Program-made: the position numbers and the translations under genes
The notes under the pieces: generated by a model
The model's database searches: none
What the model was told of the DNA's origin: nothing
The model's input: only the letters and a program-made list of their open reading frames with translations
Part shown: positions 18,942-28,589 of the stretch, piece after piece
How positions within the stretch are numbered: position 1 is the first letter of the stretch
Layout: every line of letters begins with the position of its first letter
Assembly: GCA_030220185.1 (NCBI GenBank)
Contig: JASPKZ010000423.1
Span: forward strand, 186,001-250,000
DNA from: Diploptera punctata
Taxonomy: Eukaryota > Arthropoda > Insecta > Blattodea > Blaberidae
Length of the DNA stretch: 64,000 nucleotides
Reading direction: 5' to 3'

Positions 18942-19585
18942 AAAAATTAACAGTAATTACTACCAAATAACACATTATAAACGCTAAAATACTCGTAAAA
19001 AACACGGCGGTTCAAATGAAGACTTTTGCGTAAAAGTTACCTCAACCGTCTCGGTCCGCCATTGCCGGTCCCAAGCCCGGATGAGAAAGGAGGAGGGGGA
19101 GGAGTAACACCTCGTAAAAAAACCTTGGTTCAGCTGGCCCGGCTGATAGTACCATGTGAGGGCCCCTTGCCAGGGAACGGTGAAGACCTCAACGGCAGTG
19201 AAGGCGGAGAGGGATACCCTTAATACGGCAGATTTGGCGGAAGAGGCACCCTACCCTCACTCAGGGAAAGAGAGAGGAACCGCTGCCTTGCGGAGAAGGA
19301 GAAACTTCAAAGGCTAAGGGAGCATCCCCTACAGAAAAGCATGCCTGTCCAAGAGGCATTGAGGTGGCAACCCCACCACTGGACTTACCCAACTATAGGC
19401 TGGTAACCTATAATGGGGAAAACTTTAAATACTCGAAAGACTACAAGATATGATTTACCACCTCAACCCTAACGGCAAAAGAGACCTCGGAAGACCTTTC
19501 AACCGATGGAAAGATCAGTTTTTGTAGTCGCAGAACGGGCATCATCACCCAATACTGCATTCGGAAGAAGAAGAAGAAGTCTCGG
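18942..19585 (+). repeat. GC-rich repeat-like block ending in GAAGAAGAAG
   Basis: From about 19020 the sequence becomes GC-rich, with an open stretch (GPPLPVPSPDEKGGGGGVTP) resembling 5' regions of insect LINEs. It ends at a GAAGAAGAAGAAG run like the 3' tail of LINE-H. It may be a LINE with its middle deleted, but the 5' assignment is from memory only and no RT motif is present. Confidence 0.4.
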
Positions 19586-19689
19586 GTCGTTTTTCCTCCC
19601 AGTTTCTCAATTCCATTCACAAGTATGGTATCATATAAGTGTCACATCATTTGAAAGAAGAAATCTCCACCAATCCAGCTTCATAATAG

Positions 19690-20405
19690 TATATTACAAT
19701 ACGAGGTTAGGAAGTGGTATTTACAGAATATCGAGGAAAATGTTGAAAAACCGAACGACAGCTCGGTTTTTAATTTCCGACATTCTGTAAAACACTTCAT
19801 AAACGTGCGTTTTGCATTAATTTTTGCGTGATTGCGTCTTCAAAATAATAAATAATAGTAAAATAATAACATCTTTGGTGGAAATATTTGCGTTCATTAT
19901 AAACAATTAACTGACGGTAGCAGTCTAGCCAATGTATATATGCTAAATTCCGAAAATAATTGTTGAGATTACAGCAGGCCTTAATATCAATCTCGCATAA
20001 AATGGCTGCAAGTATGAATTATTGTAATCAAAACGACGAAATTGAAGTAGCGTGAGAAGTTGGGTGTGCTTCTTTAGTGCCAGGGAAATCTAAATTAAGA
20101 TATGAAAAAACATACATTTCATTCAGATGGTGGCTGGAGGAGAAGAATTGTAGTGTAAGTGAAAAAAGTACGGTTGCTGATTTCATGATTAGGAGTGAAA
20201 CATTAAAGTCTCCAGCGAGTTTGTGGTCAGAATATTCAATGCTGATGACGATGATAAATTTAAAAGAAGGTATCAATATTGCAGATTTTGTTACACTAAT
20301 TAGCTTCCTCAAAAAGAAGAATATTGGAATTAAAGCTAAAATGTCTAAAAGCTTTCAGTAGAATTTCAAGTCAACTTTCAGTATTGTTTCAAATAAAGTT
20401 CAGTT
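19690..20405 (+). mobile_element. Crypton-like element, part 1
   Basis: The 5' non-coding part (cue: GAGGTTAGGAAGTGG, later ACATCTTTGGTGGAAATATTTGCG) and the 3' non-coding part (20660-20870) both reappear inverted at 58490-59110, which defines an interspersed element. It encloses a short ORF with a tyrosine-recombinase-type N-terminal domain. A LINE-O tail (20410-20660) is inserted. No terminal inverted repeats were seen, as expected for Cryptons. Confidence 0.55.
20010..20361 (+). pseudogene. Crypton/tyrosine-recombinase-like N-terminal domain ORF
   Basis: The frame can be followed from MAASMNYCNQ, through one stop at 20055, then SLVPGKSKLRYEKTYISF, WWLEEKNC, LKSPASLWSEYSMLM, ADFVTLISFLKKKN and KAKMSKSFQ. 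The spacing resembles the core-binding (SAM-like) domain of Crypton-type tyrosine recombinases, which bind DNA at recombination sites. The catalytic C-terminal domain (Arg-His-Arg-Tyr) is absent, so at best this is a DNA-binding remnant of a non-autonomous derivative. Family assignment is from memory. Confidence 0.5.
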
Positions 20406-20409
20406 CATT

Positions 20410-20660
20410 TAAAGGAATTAAATATTTTCAAACTTACAGACCGAATAATTAAATACAGGAACGACTGGAAAGAACATATTGATAGAATGCTAGAAGAAAA
20501 ATTACCAAAAATTATTGCTAAATTATAAACCGCACGGAAGGAGAAAGGTTGGACGCCCACACAGTAGATAGTCTGAACAATTTTAACAATTCTAGCTTTT
20601 ATGAAACCGGAACGAGCCAACAGGCTTAATCCCTGGATGATGATGATGACGATGACTCAT
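20410..20660 (+). pseudogene. LINE-O 3' end inside the Crypton-like element
   Basis: Broken frames give RLERTY-like and GRPHSR-like segments, then ETGTSQQA and a (GAT)n tail. This is the usual terminal coding plus GATGATGATG tail of an insect LINE. Only about 250 bp remain. Confidence 0.55.
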
Positions 20661-20870
20661 TTGGATATATCTTTGTATATACATAAAGGGCAATGGTTTA
20701 ACTTCCCGTACGTGGGTTGTAATATGTAATATTAAAGTATAGTTATTTAGGTTGACAATCCCGAAATGTAGGAAGTTTAACTTTCAATCATGGTTGTCAT
20801 TGCTGTAAGTACGACAAAACGCACTATCGCACAAAAACAAAATTTTAAATAGTTTCATGGTGTCCAAAAA
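20661..20870 (+). mobile_element. Crypton-like element, part 2
   Basis: The reverse complement of this segment is found at 58500-58670 (shared block TTGCTGTAAGTACGACAAAA and the GCACTATCGC that follows). It is the 3' end of the element begun at 19690. Confidence 0.65.
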
Positions 20871-21112
20871 GAGAGCAGCATAAATCGGACAAATATTCTC
20901 TAACGGAGTCTATATAAACAATGAGCAACTATATGAAAAAAATATATATAAAGGTAGGTTAATTGTGAGCTTGACATCTCATCTATAAGATTGCAGTTCA
21001 TACATTGTGTTGATTTAGTGTATTTTTACCAAGAATCATAATAAAATTAACGCGTTGCTTGTAGAACATGCTCTACCAGCACTTGAAACTTACCCACACT
21101 TCAATAATAAAC
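20871..21112. other. No recognised feature
   Basis: AT-rich sequence up to the Z2 target site. Confidence 0.4.
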
Positions 21113-21146
21113 TATACATTATCCTATTTGAAGAGAAAAATTATAC

Positions 21147-21219
21147 GCTCAGACCGGGACTTGAACCCGGGACCCTTGGTTCTCTAGACCAAGTGCTCTA
21201 CCAACTGAGCTACCTGAGA
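21147..21219 (-). tRNA. tRNA-like gene in Z2, left arm
   Basis: The same sequence as the Z1 tRNA apart from position 1, where G is replaced by T; this leaves a T-C mismatch at the top of the acceptor stem. Box A and box B are intact. Probably not a functional tRNA, though it could still be transcribed by pol III. Confidence 0.7.
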
Positions 21220-21654
21220 CAAGTACCGATCTAAACGCAAATCCTTCTCTTATACATTGTAATTCCCTTCCAACAAATGCTCTGAAGCCATGCTTCTATC
21301 TTGCAAATGTCGGCTCCTTTATTAAGAAGACATATTTGGGAATTATACATTACAGCCAGTACGGCTTTTTTCATGTTTTAATAATTGATTTCGTACATCT
21401 CATTGATGGATAAATCATATTTGAAGAGAAAAATTTATAATTTTTCTCTTCAAATATGATTTATCCATCAATGAGATGTACGAAATCATTATTAAAACAT
21501 GAAAAAAAGCCGTACTGGCTGTAATGTATAATTCCCAAATATGTCTTCTTAATAAAGGAGCCGACATTTGCAAGATAGAAGCATGGCTTCAGAGCATTTG
21601 TTGGAAGGGAATTACAATGTATAAGAGAAGGATTTGCGTTTAGATCGGTACTTG

Positions 21655-21727
21655 TCTCAGGTAGCTCAGTTGGTAGAGCACTTGGTCTAGAGAACCAAGG
21701 GTCCCGGGTTCAAGTCCCGGTCTGAGC
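21655..21727 (+). tRNA. tRNA-like gene in Z2, right arm
   Basis: The mirror image of 21147-21219, carrying the identical position-1 change. It is followed by GTATAATTTTTCTC, a likely pol III stop. Confidence 0.7.
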
Positions 21728-21947
21728 GTATAATTTTTCTCTTCAAATATGATTTATCCATCAATGAGATGTACGAAATCAATTATTAAAATATACATTA
21801 TCCGCTCTTGTAGTGATCGTAACATAAACAAACGCTAATTGTATCCTTCCGCCATTCGCGCGACATTTACTGTTGCATGGTCTGCGACCCTTCTAGTCCC
21901 TGCATCCAGAGGAGTCCGTTAACGTATTTGGATTTTTACTGGGCCTA

Positions 21948-22290
21948 GAGAGAGGAGAGAAGAGAAGAGAAGAGAAGAGAGAAGAGAGAGAAGAGAGAGA
22001 AGAGAGAGAAGAGAGCGAAGAGATAGAAGAGAGAAAAGAGAGCGGAAGGACAGAGAGAGAGAGATAGATAGAGAAGAAGAGAAGAGAGAGAAGAGAGAGA
22101 AGAGAGAGAAGAGAGAAGAGAGAGCTCCGCCTCTCCTCTACGAGAGAGCATCTAGCGCTCTCGTTCGCTATCTCTCTCTTTCTCTCTTTTGTCGCCCTTG
22201 CTCTCTTGCTCGCTCGCGTGCGCTCTTTCTCTCTTTCTTTTCGTTGCCTTTTCTTTCCTTTCTGTTGGGCTCTCTGTCTCTCTAAGAGAT
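21948..22290. repeat. Purine tract switching to pyrimidine tract
   Basis: About 175 bases of almost pure GA (GAGAGAAGAGAGAGAAG units) are followed, after a short mixed stretch (CTACGAGAGAGCATCTAGCGC), by about 130 bases of CT-rich sequence. The two halves could pair as a loose hairpin. The open frames over it are low-complexity and I do not call them genes. Confidence 0.8.
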
Positions 22291-22359
22291 TGTCTATTAC
22301 TCTATTTATCCTATCCTATTGATAGTGTCCCAGATCATAAATGTCAGTGCTATTTATAT
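22291..22359. other. Short unassigned spacer
   Basis: Nothing recognised. Confidence 0.3.
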
Positions 22360-23132
22360 TTCTTTGCCCGGGCCCATCAGAGCAAAGATTGATTCATTTT
22401 TCCTATACAGATTTAATAACATATATTAATTATTAACGAAAATTTTTAAACACACTGTAGTAATTTATATTACTCGTATTTAACTCAGTACAATATTTAC
22501 AACCATGAAAGCTAGAAGGGAGAGGGGAGCTAATATAACGTTGAAAAAGCTTGTACTCGTAGATAGGAAAAATATAAGGCTGCAATAGCATAGCTAACAA
22601 GTACAGTAATTAAACATTCTTGTTTACTTAAAATACAATTTAATATTCCAATTATAGGTGTGAAGTTGAAATATTAAAAGATGTTTAAACAGAAATTACT
22701 CTTGACCATAAGAAAATATGAATAGAGAAATAATAAGGAAAATTACAACGTTAACTCACACAAACACTCATGCATACCTTTTTAGTCCAGCCAAGGATTA
22801 GGGTCCATACCACGGATACCCTACCCTGGCTTACCGGGCCAAACACAAAATAACACAGCTCTCCTCGAGCTGACGTCCACCAGACGATAACAGAATTAAT
22901 TGAAAGAATGAATGAATGACCTTGTTTACAATTTGCTTCACATATTTGAGTGTTCCGAGGAAGAGGGGAAATTGCGCATTACAGACAGAGTAGAGGGAAG
23001 GGGTAGAAAGGTGAGTGGTAGTAAACGCAAAGAAAAGGAAATTGGCACAGTTCATACATCTCACTGAAGAGGGAGCATAACAGTACTTAGATGTTACGTA
23101 CCGAAATCGTAGTTTCGGTACACTGTCACATC
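22360..23132 (-). mobile_element. P repeat (LTR-like), inverted
   Basis: The minus strand begins with the P hairpin (ACCGAAACTACGATTTCGGT) and ends near GGGCCCGGGCAAAG. It shares blocks with the copies at 32155, 33982, 61555 and 62735, such as CTCGGAACACTC-like and CCCCTTCCCTCTAC-like C-rich text. The middle (about 22440-22740) is poorly conserved. Confidence 0.65.
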
Positions 23133-23772
23133 TTGACAGGAAAGATGATGACACAGCAACAGAAGACTCGACACTTTCAGCCATTTTCTTTCATGAGAAT
23201 CGACTGAAGCATGACTCAAATGCATCACCCGTATGTAATAGAGTATTTTAAGTTATAACTATTGATTAGGATATTTTAGAATATTTTCTATTGTTTGAAT
23301 ATTATTACTTTCATTCATGAAGAATAACAAATATATTCAGAAGACATATTTTTAATTTAATGAGGGAACTACTTTTTCGCGTACTTATTGCTTCTGCATC
23401 GTACGTCGGTGTCCATAACCAATGAAAAGAGAGCAGGTCACATCGTTTTCTTTTGATGAGGATCACTTTAAGAGCGGACATTCTTTATACGCTATGAAAA
23501 TAAGTTACAGTATTAATTTTATATATAAAATAAAAGGGTACTCTTTCCTATACAATATTGTATTATTTAATTATTTATTTAGTTAATCCTTTCCGGAGAA
23601 TGAGAATTAGTTTCGGTAAAGAAATCATGCGGGCGGTACACGTAACTCCGCAGAGAAGTCACATTTACTTTATGCGAGCAGTACACGTCACTCCATTCTG
23701 ATGGTTTAAAGTTTGTTGGCATATTTCTACTTTAGTCTTGAAATTATCCTTATAATATCAAAATTAAGAGGG
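23133..23772. other. No recognised feature
   Basis: AT-rich. A 20-odd-base motif containing GCAGTACACGTCACTCC is present twice, at about 23630 and 23680. Confidence 0.4.
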
Positions 23773-24070
23773 TACTTTCAACCACTGCATGGCGAAACCT
23801 ACCTTAAAATTTCTACCAGATAAGCGCTGTGATGTACTAAGGCCGTGTCAAAAAAAACTGCCTCTTTTAACTGCAAGGTACGGGAACAGAAGCCAGAATC
23901 CAGCAATGGCAACCCACTATGGGAAGCAGATAGACCTCCTGCTTGAGTAGTGTGGAGTGCATAGCGCTCAAATCTAGCGCCAAATCTCTCATTTAAACTA
24001 CAGGGAAGTTAAACAACTCCTACTGACGCCCGCCGCGTCTCGTCGCAATCCACTCCACTCTACGCAGGGT
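23773..24070. mobile_element. T MITE, left part only
   Basis: Matches the left terminal region of the T elements at 37101 and 53876 (CTTTCAACCACTGCATG, then GCGAAACCTACCTTAAAATT and AGATAAGCGCTG). The right terminal inverted repeat is missing. Confidence 0.7.
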
Positions 24071-24080
24071 TTTGGTTCGT

Positions 24081-24207
24081 TTCTAGAAGTTCCCCATTTT
24101 TTCTTTTTTTTTTTCACTGGTCGCTTTATTGGTGCGTTCGCGAGCGAGATTTCCGTTTCTCGAAGTTTCTCTCTTATGGAAGGTTCCACTTCTCGAAGGC
24201 TCAAGAG
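24081..24207 (+). promoter_or_regulatory. Cluster of heat-shock elements (HSF-binding type)
   Basis: Three groups of alternating GAA/TTC pentamer units: TTCTAGAAGTTCC (24081-24093), TTCTCGAAGTTTC (24157-24169, a perfect three-unit element) and the long run 24179-24207 (GAA-TTC, then TTC-GAA-CTC-GAG). This spacing is the known HSF trimer site and is dense enough to resemble an hsp70-type promoter. An inverted CCAAT (ATTGG) lies at about 24128. No heat-shock coding sequence follows in the window, so it may be an orphaned or captured promoter. Confidence 0.55.
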
Positions 24208-24489
24208 TGCCGTCGTTTGAGCGCGCGAGACAGACGTTCCAGATATTTCAACACCTCGTATATGTACTGGAGATCAGACTACCGCAAGTGACTTGCAGTT
24301 TAAAAACAAATATATTCTGATGGAGAAAACGGTAGGAGTCTGAAGTTATACCGTGAAACATTAAAAACTTCAGAAGAATTTAAGTGATTGTAAAGTGAAT
24401 TGCTTTGCAAATAATAAAGACAGTTAGGATAATTTTAGCGGAAGCAGTGATGTAATTTTGTAAGACTTACTGACTGGTATAACATCGGG
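24208..24489 (+). other. Possible leader downstream of the heat-shock elements
   Basis: A TATATG at 24259 and an A-rich unstructured stretch to 24490 would fit a heat-shock 5' leader, but no start codon with a long frame follows. An RTE-D 3' end begins at 24490. Weakly supported. Confidence 0.25.
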
Positions 24490-24655
24490 ACAATTAACTA
24501 ACTAACTCAGTCACTCACTGACACTGTCGAACACGAAAGTAAATGGCCGCACGGACATGAGATCTTTATACATCCCTATTCTGGGCTAATGTTTTTCAAT
24601 CATCTGTACAATTCGCTACCTTCAAATCATGGTTAACCCTACGACTAACAATGTA
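24490..24655 (-). mobile_element. RTE-D LINE 3' end, inverted
   Basis: Begins with the complement of the GTTAGTTAGTTA-type tail and runs into the C-terminal coding region. It is interrupted at about 24656 by roughly 240 bp of other sequence. Confidence 0.8.
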
Positions 24656-24897
24656 TCCTATAGGTTACATCAATTGGTTCGATTTATTTAGAATTATTAA
24701 TGAAACAGAAGAAAACGAACGAATAGTAATAACTTAATTGTATGTCGAGTTACACAATAAATCTAATAATAACAGTCAAGCGTGATTTTGTTTTCAGTGC
24801 GGTCCGCCACATTGAAATCACTGGCACGATAAATTACTGTTTTGCCAATTAAACTGTTACTATTGTTATTATTTTTATTGGTCCAACTACTGAGCGC
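24656..24897. other. Unassigned insertion in RTE-D
   Basis: Separates two parts of one inverted RTE-D copy. No terminal repeats or family match recognised. Confidence 0.4.
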
Positions 24898-25187
24898 GTT
24901 TCTTTTGGATTTACTGTAATTTCCATGACCCTTTTCCAATCCCCATTCGTGCCACATGCTCTGCTCATCGCAGAATAGAGGATTCATTTGCTCCTAATAT
25001 ATTTGGTTCCCATAAAGTGCAGGCAGCTCTAACTGTTATGTAGTCTTCTCCATTCACCTGTCTGTTTCTCTCTCTTTGATCCAAGAGCTTCCTAAGAACT
25101 TTATTTTCAAATACTCGTAATCTTTATATTTTCTCCTCTCTTAATGAATAGTTCATGTTTCCTATCAATATAATAACTGGAAGAATA
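24898..25187 (-). mobile_element. RTE-D LINE fragment, inverted (continuation)
   Basis: Continues the copy at 24490, covering the segments for HVARMGNE, YRKPDI and EQTGEW in reverse. Confidence 0.8.
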
Positions 25188-25189
25188 AC

Positions 25190-25330
25190 CAACTATAATT
25201 TGAAGGAAGTAGATTATCCAGGGAATCATTGGAAAGCATTATATCAGGATAGGGATGTATGGAGAGCTTATGTCCGCGCGGTCATGAACCTATGGGTTCG
25301 ATAGTGCCAGTGAGTTAATAAGTTATAATA
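25190..25330 (+). mobile_element. RTE-D LINE 3' end, plus strand
   Basis: Contains the C-terminal codons (NYNLKEVDY-like, then VWRAYVRAV) and the 3' signature GTGCCAGTGAGTTAATAAG. It is joined head to head with the inverted copy on its left. Confidence 0.85.
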
Positions 25331-25344
25331 ACTATTGCATATAT

Positions 25345-26185
25345 TAGTTTATTTTTTACACACTTTATATTAGCTTGACCTGTATCTGTCTATGTAACGG
25401 AATCTTTCAATCTTCCAACACGATTTTCACCCACTTAAAAACATTGGATCGACTTGAAACTTTCTATATTTGTAAAGGACTAATGACAATGCAATAATTT
25501 CATAAATTGTTCTAAGATCCTGGCCAGGATCATCAGGACATCAAAAAAATAAAGACGGGTATAATAGGTTGCGGACTTATCGACCTTTTAGCCCAACGTT
25601 ATAAGAAATTAATATTATATACTCTGGTAAATTTAAAATTAAAAAAAATAATAGTTTAAAAAACTAAAAGAACACGCTTTATTATAAAACCAAACTGAAA
25701 AATGAAAAATAAATAATAGTTTTAAAATACTAAAACAACACACTTTATTATAAAACCGAGCTAAAAAAAATGAAAAAAAAAATATTAATTTTCAACACGC
25801 TTGGGATAAAATTAAAGTAGTCAACAAAATATCATCTCTAACACATCTAGAATAAAACTAGGGTTATCTAAAAAAAATAATTTTACCATCAAAAGCGTGG
25901 GGTACTTTTTATGGTTTTTACGTTTTCTTCTTACAGACTTTACTTTCACCAATATATATATTTATTATAAAATATATTAAATTGATATAGAGCACCCCAC
26001 GCTTATGATGGTAAAATTATTTTTTGTAGATAACTCTAGTTTTATTCTAGATGTATTGGAGATAATTTTTTTGTTGACTACTTTAATTTTATCCGAATCG
26101 TGTTGGAAATTAAAATTATTTTTCATTTTTTAGTTCTGTTTTCTAATAAAGCGTGTTGTTTTAGTTTTTTAAACTATTATTTATT
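25345..26185 (+). mobile_element. Y2: palindromic Y element lacking its tRNA
   Basis: Left unique part (TTTACACACTTTATATTAGC to GGTTGCGGACTTATCGACC), then at 25612 only a short AT-rich stretch where Y1 and Y3 have the tRNA-Tyr-like gene, then two tandem arm-end units and the long palindrome (arms about 25790-25910 and 25995-26120). The right end is TAATAAAGCGTGTTGTTTTA. Confidence 0.75.
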
Positions 26186-26189
26186 TTTA

Positions 26190-26312
26190 TTTAGAAAGTT
26201 GGAATGACTAGAGTCTCTGTAATTAATAACAGTATGCGTTTCCAGAGTTGAGCGTATGTTTAATTTCTCTTTTCATCTCATTCCTACATGCAATTATTGT
26301 TCTTAGATACAT
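26190..26312 (-). mobile_element. RTE-D LINE fragment, inverted
   Basis: Matches the RTE-D segment around the SGNACYYALQRLLMS codons in reverse (cue: AGAGTCTCTGTAATTA, then GTTTAATTTC). Confidence 0.75.
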
Positions 26313-26902
26313 TAATGTAGCCAATGATAGTATTTTCTGATTGTATGCGGCTCCTTTTGTAACCTAAAAAATAAATGTTTATTGAATTTTCGTCCCTTTT
26401 AATTTAATTTGTGTAAAAACAAACTGATGGATAAAAAAAAGTTAGATTTGTTCCAGTGTAAACATGAAATGGTATTATTTAGTAATCTACGAGCTGTATT
26501 AAACACGTATATTGAACTAAATGGTTTGAATTCGTATGGATACATTTAAACTGTCAATGTAAGGTATAAACAGTGTACGACAGTATCTTTCAAACAAAGA
26601 GCTATGCGCGATATTCAACTGAAAGGAACTTTGGGAATGATTGGTATTCCAATGTTTATTCTATCTTCCCTTGCTCTATTCTGTGATAACAATACGCCTG
26701 TATTTTGACAGCACTTTATTGTCACCGTGATATCCTTTGAGAACTGAGACACGCTAAACTCTATTTAAAATAACGTATATTCTTTCCAACGATGAACGTG
26801 TCCATGTTTCAGTTCATTGCTCCGATTGTGTCCCTTACTTCAAGACAAATGAGGAAATATGTATTAACAATATTAAGAATTACAATATATATTTTTTTCC
26901 GG
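26313..26902. other. No recognised feature
   Basis: AT-rich; no coding or repeat signal seen. Confidence 0.4.
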
Positions 26903-27523
26903 TCTAGGAACAATAATCACAAACAGGAATGAGATGCACAAGGAAATTAAACATAGGCTCAATTCTGGAAATGTGTGTTATTATGCATTACATAGACTCT
27001 TGACGTCCCAACTCGTTTCAAAAAACGTTAAAACTGAAAATATATAAAACTATTATTCTACCAGTTATATATTATATGGATGCGAAACATGCACTCTTAC
27101 TTTAAGGGAGGAAAGGAGATTACAAGTATTTGAGAATAAAGTTCTTAGGAAATTTTTTGGACCAAAGAGAGATGAAGAGAAAGGTGAATGGAGAAGACTG
27201 CATAAATGTGAATTACATGGTATTTATAGGGAGCCATATATTATGAGAACAGTTAAGTCTCGTAGACTGAGATGGGCAGGACATGTGGCACGAATGGGGA
27301 ATAAGAGACTTGCATGGAAGCTTTTTGAGGGACACCAAGGGGAAAACGCCCAGTTGGTAGACCAAGAATGAGGTCGGAGAATAATATTAACTATGATTTG
27401 AGGGAAGTAGATTATACAGGGTTGATTGGAAAACATAGGCTCAGGATAGGGGTATATGGAGAGTTTATGTCCGCGCGGCCATGAACCTACGGGTTCGATA
27501 GTGCCAGTGAGTTAGTTAGTTAG
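26903..27523 (+). pseudogene. RTE-D LINE, 5'-truncated copy
   Basis: Carries the last about 200 codons of RTE-D in broken frames, from LGTIITNRNEMHKEI to the stop, then the 3' signature with a (GTTA)n tail. Single-base insertions and deletions break the frame at several points (for example near 27030 and 27340). Confidence 0.9.
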
Positions 27524-27539
27524 ATCTTCACTTGTATTA

Positions 27540-28440
27540 TACCGGATGTACATAAAAGAATATAGCGAATTTAAAGGCGTTGAATTGTACTTTAGCTAAC
27601 TATGACGAACACAAAACTCATGTTAAATGAAAGAGTAACATCTCCAGTTTACATTTTAAGTTCAAAGGTGTTCAACGTGAGCCCCATTTGTTACATGACA
27701 CACATCCAACCTGTAGGCTAATTCTTCCCATACATTAATAAGCATGTCTGGATTGATGGCAGCAACAGTTTCTTGAATCCTGTCTCAAAACTCGGGCATG
27801 TTAGCAGGTAATGGAGGTACATAGACTCTGTCCTTTACAAAATCCCTAAGCCAAAAAAAAAAATCACATGGGGTGAGATCCGGTGATCTAGGAGGCCACT
27901 GGAGGCCCTGTCATCTGGACCATGACGACCAATCCAGTAATGACAGTGTGGAAGGTCTTAAAAAACGCTTACATAAGCGTCCCTACCGTTTACAATTGTT
28001 ACAGACTCTAAAGTCTACTGATTACGCTGACTTTGCGCTTGAAATGTTGCAGCAGCAACATTCTCCTCAGACACTCTTGGTCGTCCCACACTTTTGCCTT
28101 TACACAGACAACCGGTCGTTGCGAACTGATTATGCCATCGACGGATGTTGTTGGCATTTGGGGGGATCACGATTAAACTGCCTACGAAACGCACATTGAA
28201 CTGTCACAACTGATTTACAACTCTCAAACTGCAAAACACAAAACGCTTTCTGTTGAGGAGTTGTCATCTTTGTTATTATTGTTGCCATAGAAACAAAACA
28301 ATAAAATATCCGCTCACTATCCACTCACTAAAACTATCTTCTTTCCTGTTTCATTTCAGTCTACACACGACTTTCTGCACCTCATCTGAATGATAATATT
28401 ATTACTTGAAACTACTATATTCTTTTATGTACACACTGTA
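27540..28440 (-). mobile_element. mariner-like element, internally deleted
   Basis: Terminal inverted repeats of about 25 bp share the block TGTACATAAAAGAATATAG at both ends, with TA on each side (27538-27539, 28441-28442). On the minus strand the N-terminus reads TTPQQKAFCVLQFESC, then VQCAFRRQFNRDPP (helix-turn-helix region). After broken sequence comes SPHVIFFF-like text where the third catalytic Asp motif (PDLTPCDFF) lies in another frame, then KDRVYVPPLPANMP and RLDVCHVTNGAHVEHL. The central catalytic part is mostly deleted, so it is a dead Tc1/mariner-superfamily transposase. Confidence 0.8.
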
Positions 28441-28589
28441 TAATAAGTGGTCTTAGTTGAATAGCCTGTTAGTGCATTTGCTATCTGCGGGGGGAGGGTA
28501 TGCGCGCGTGTGTGGGTTTTTTTATCCGTTCAGTAACTAGTTTTCTTTTAATTGTACAAAGTGAGAGATTTTAATTTTAATTTTGTTTT

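Larger units (their letters stand above)
21125..21791. mobile_element. Z2: palindromic tRNA-bearing retroposon (two units)
   Basis: A 667-bp insertion flanked by a perfect 12-bp duplication, TATACATTATCC (21113-21124 and 21792-21803). It is an almost perfect inverted repeat centred near 21435: minus-strand tRNA and body on the left, body and plus-strand tRNA on the right. The right end is A-rich (TTATTAAAA). Its termini equal those of Z1 in opposite orientation. Both arms share differences from Z1 (for example T instead of G at tRNA position 1), so the two arms come from one source. Confidence 0.85.

Noticed and set aside
20640..20660. Asp-repeat peptide
   Set aside because: It is the GAT tail of LINE-O.
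21945..22392. Leu/Ser/Cys-rich frames
   Set aside because: Low-complexity translations of the purine and pyrimidine tracts.
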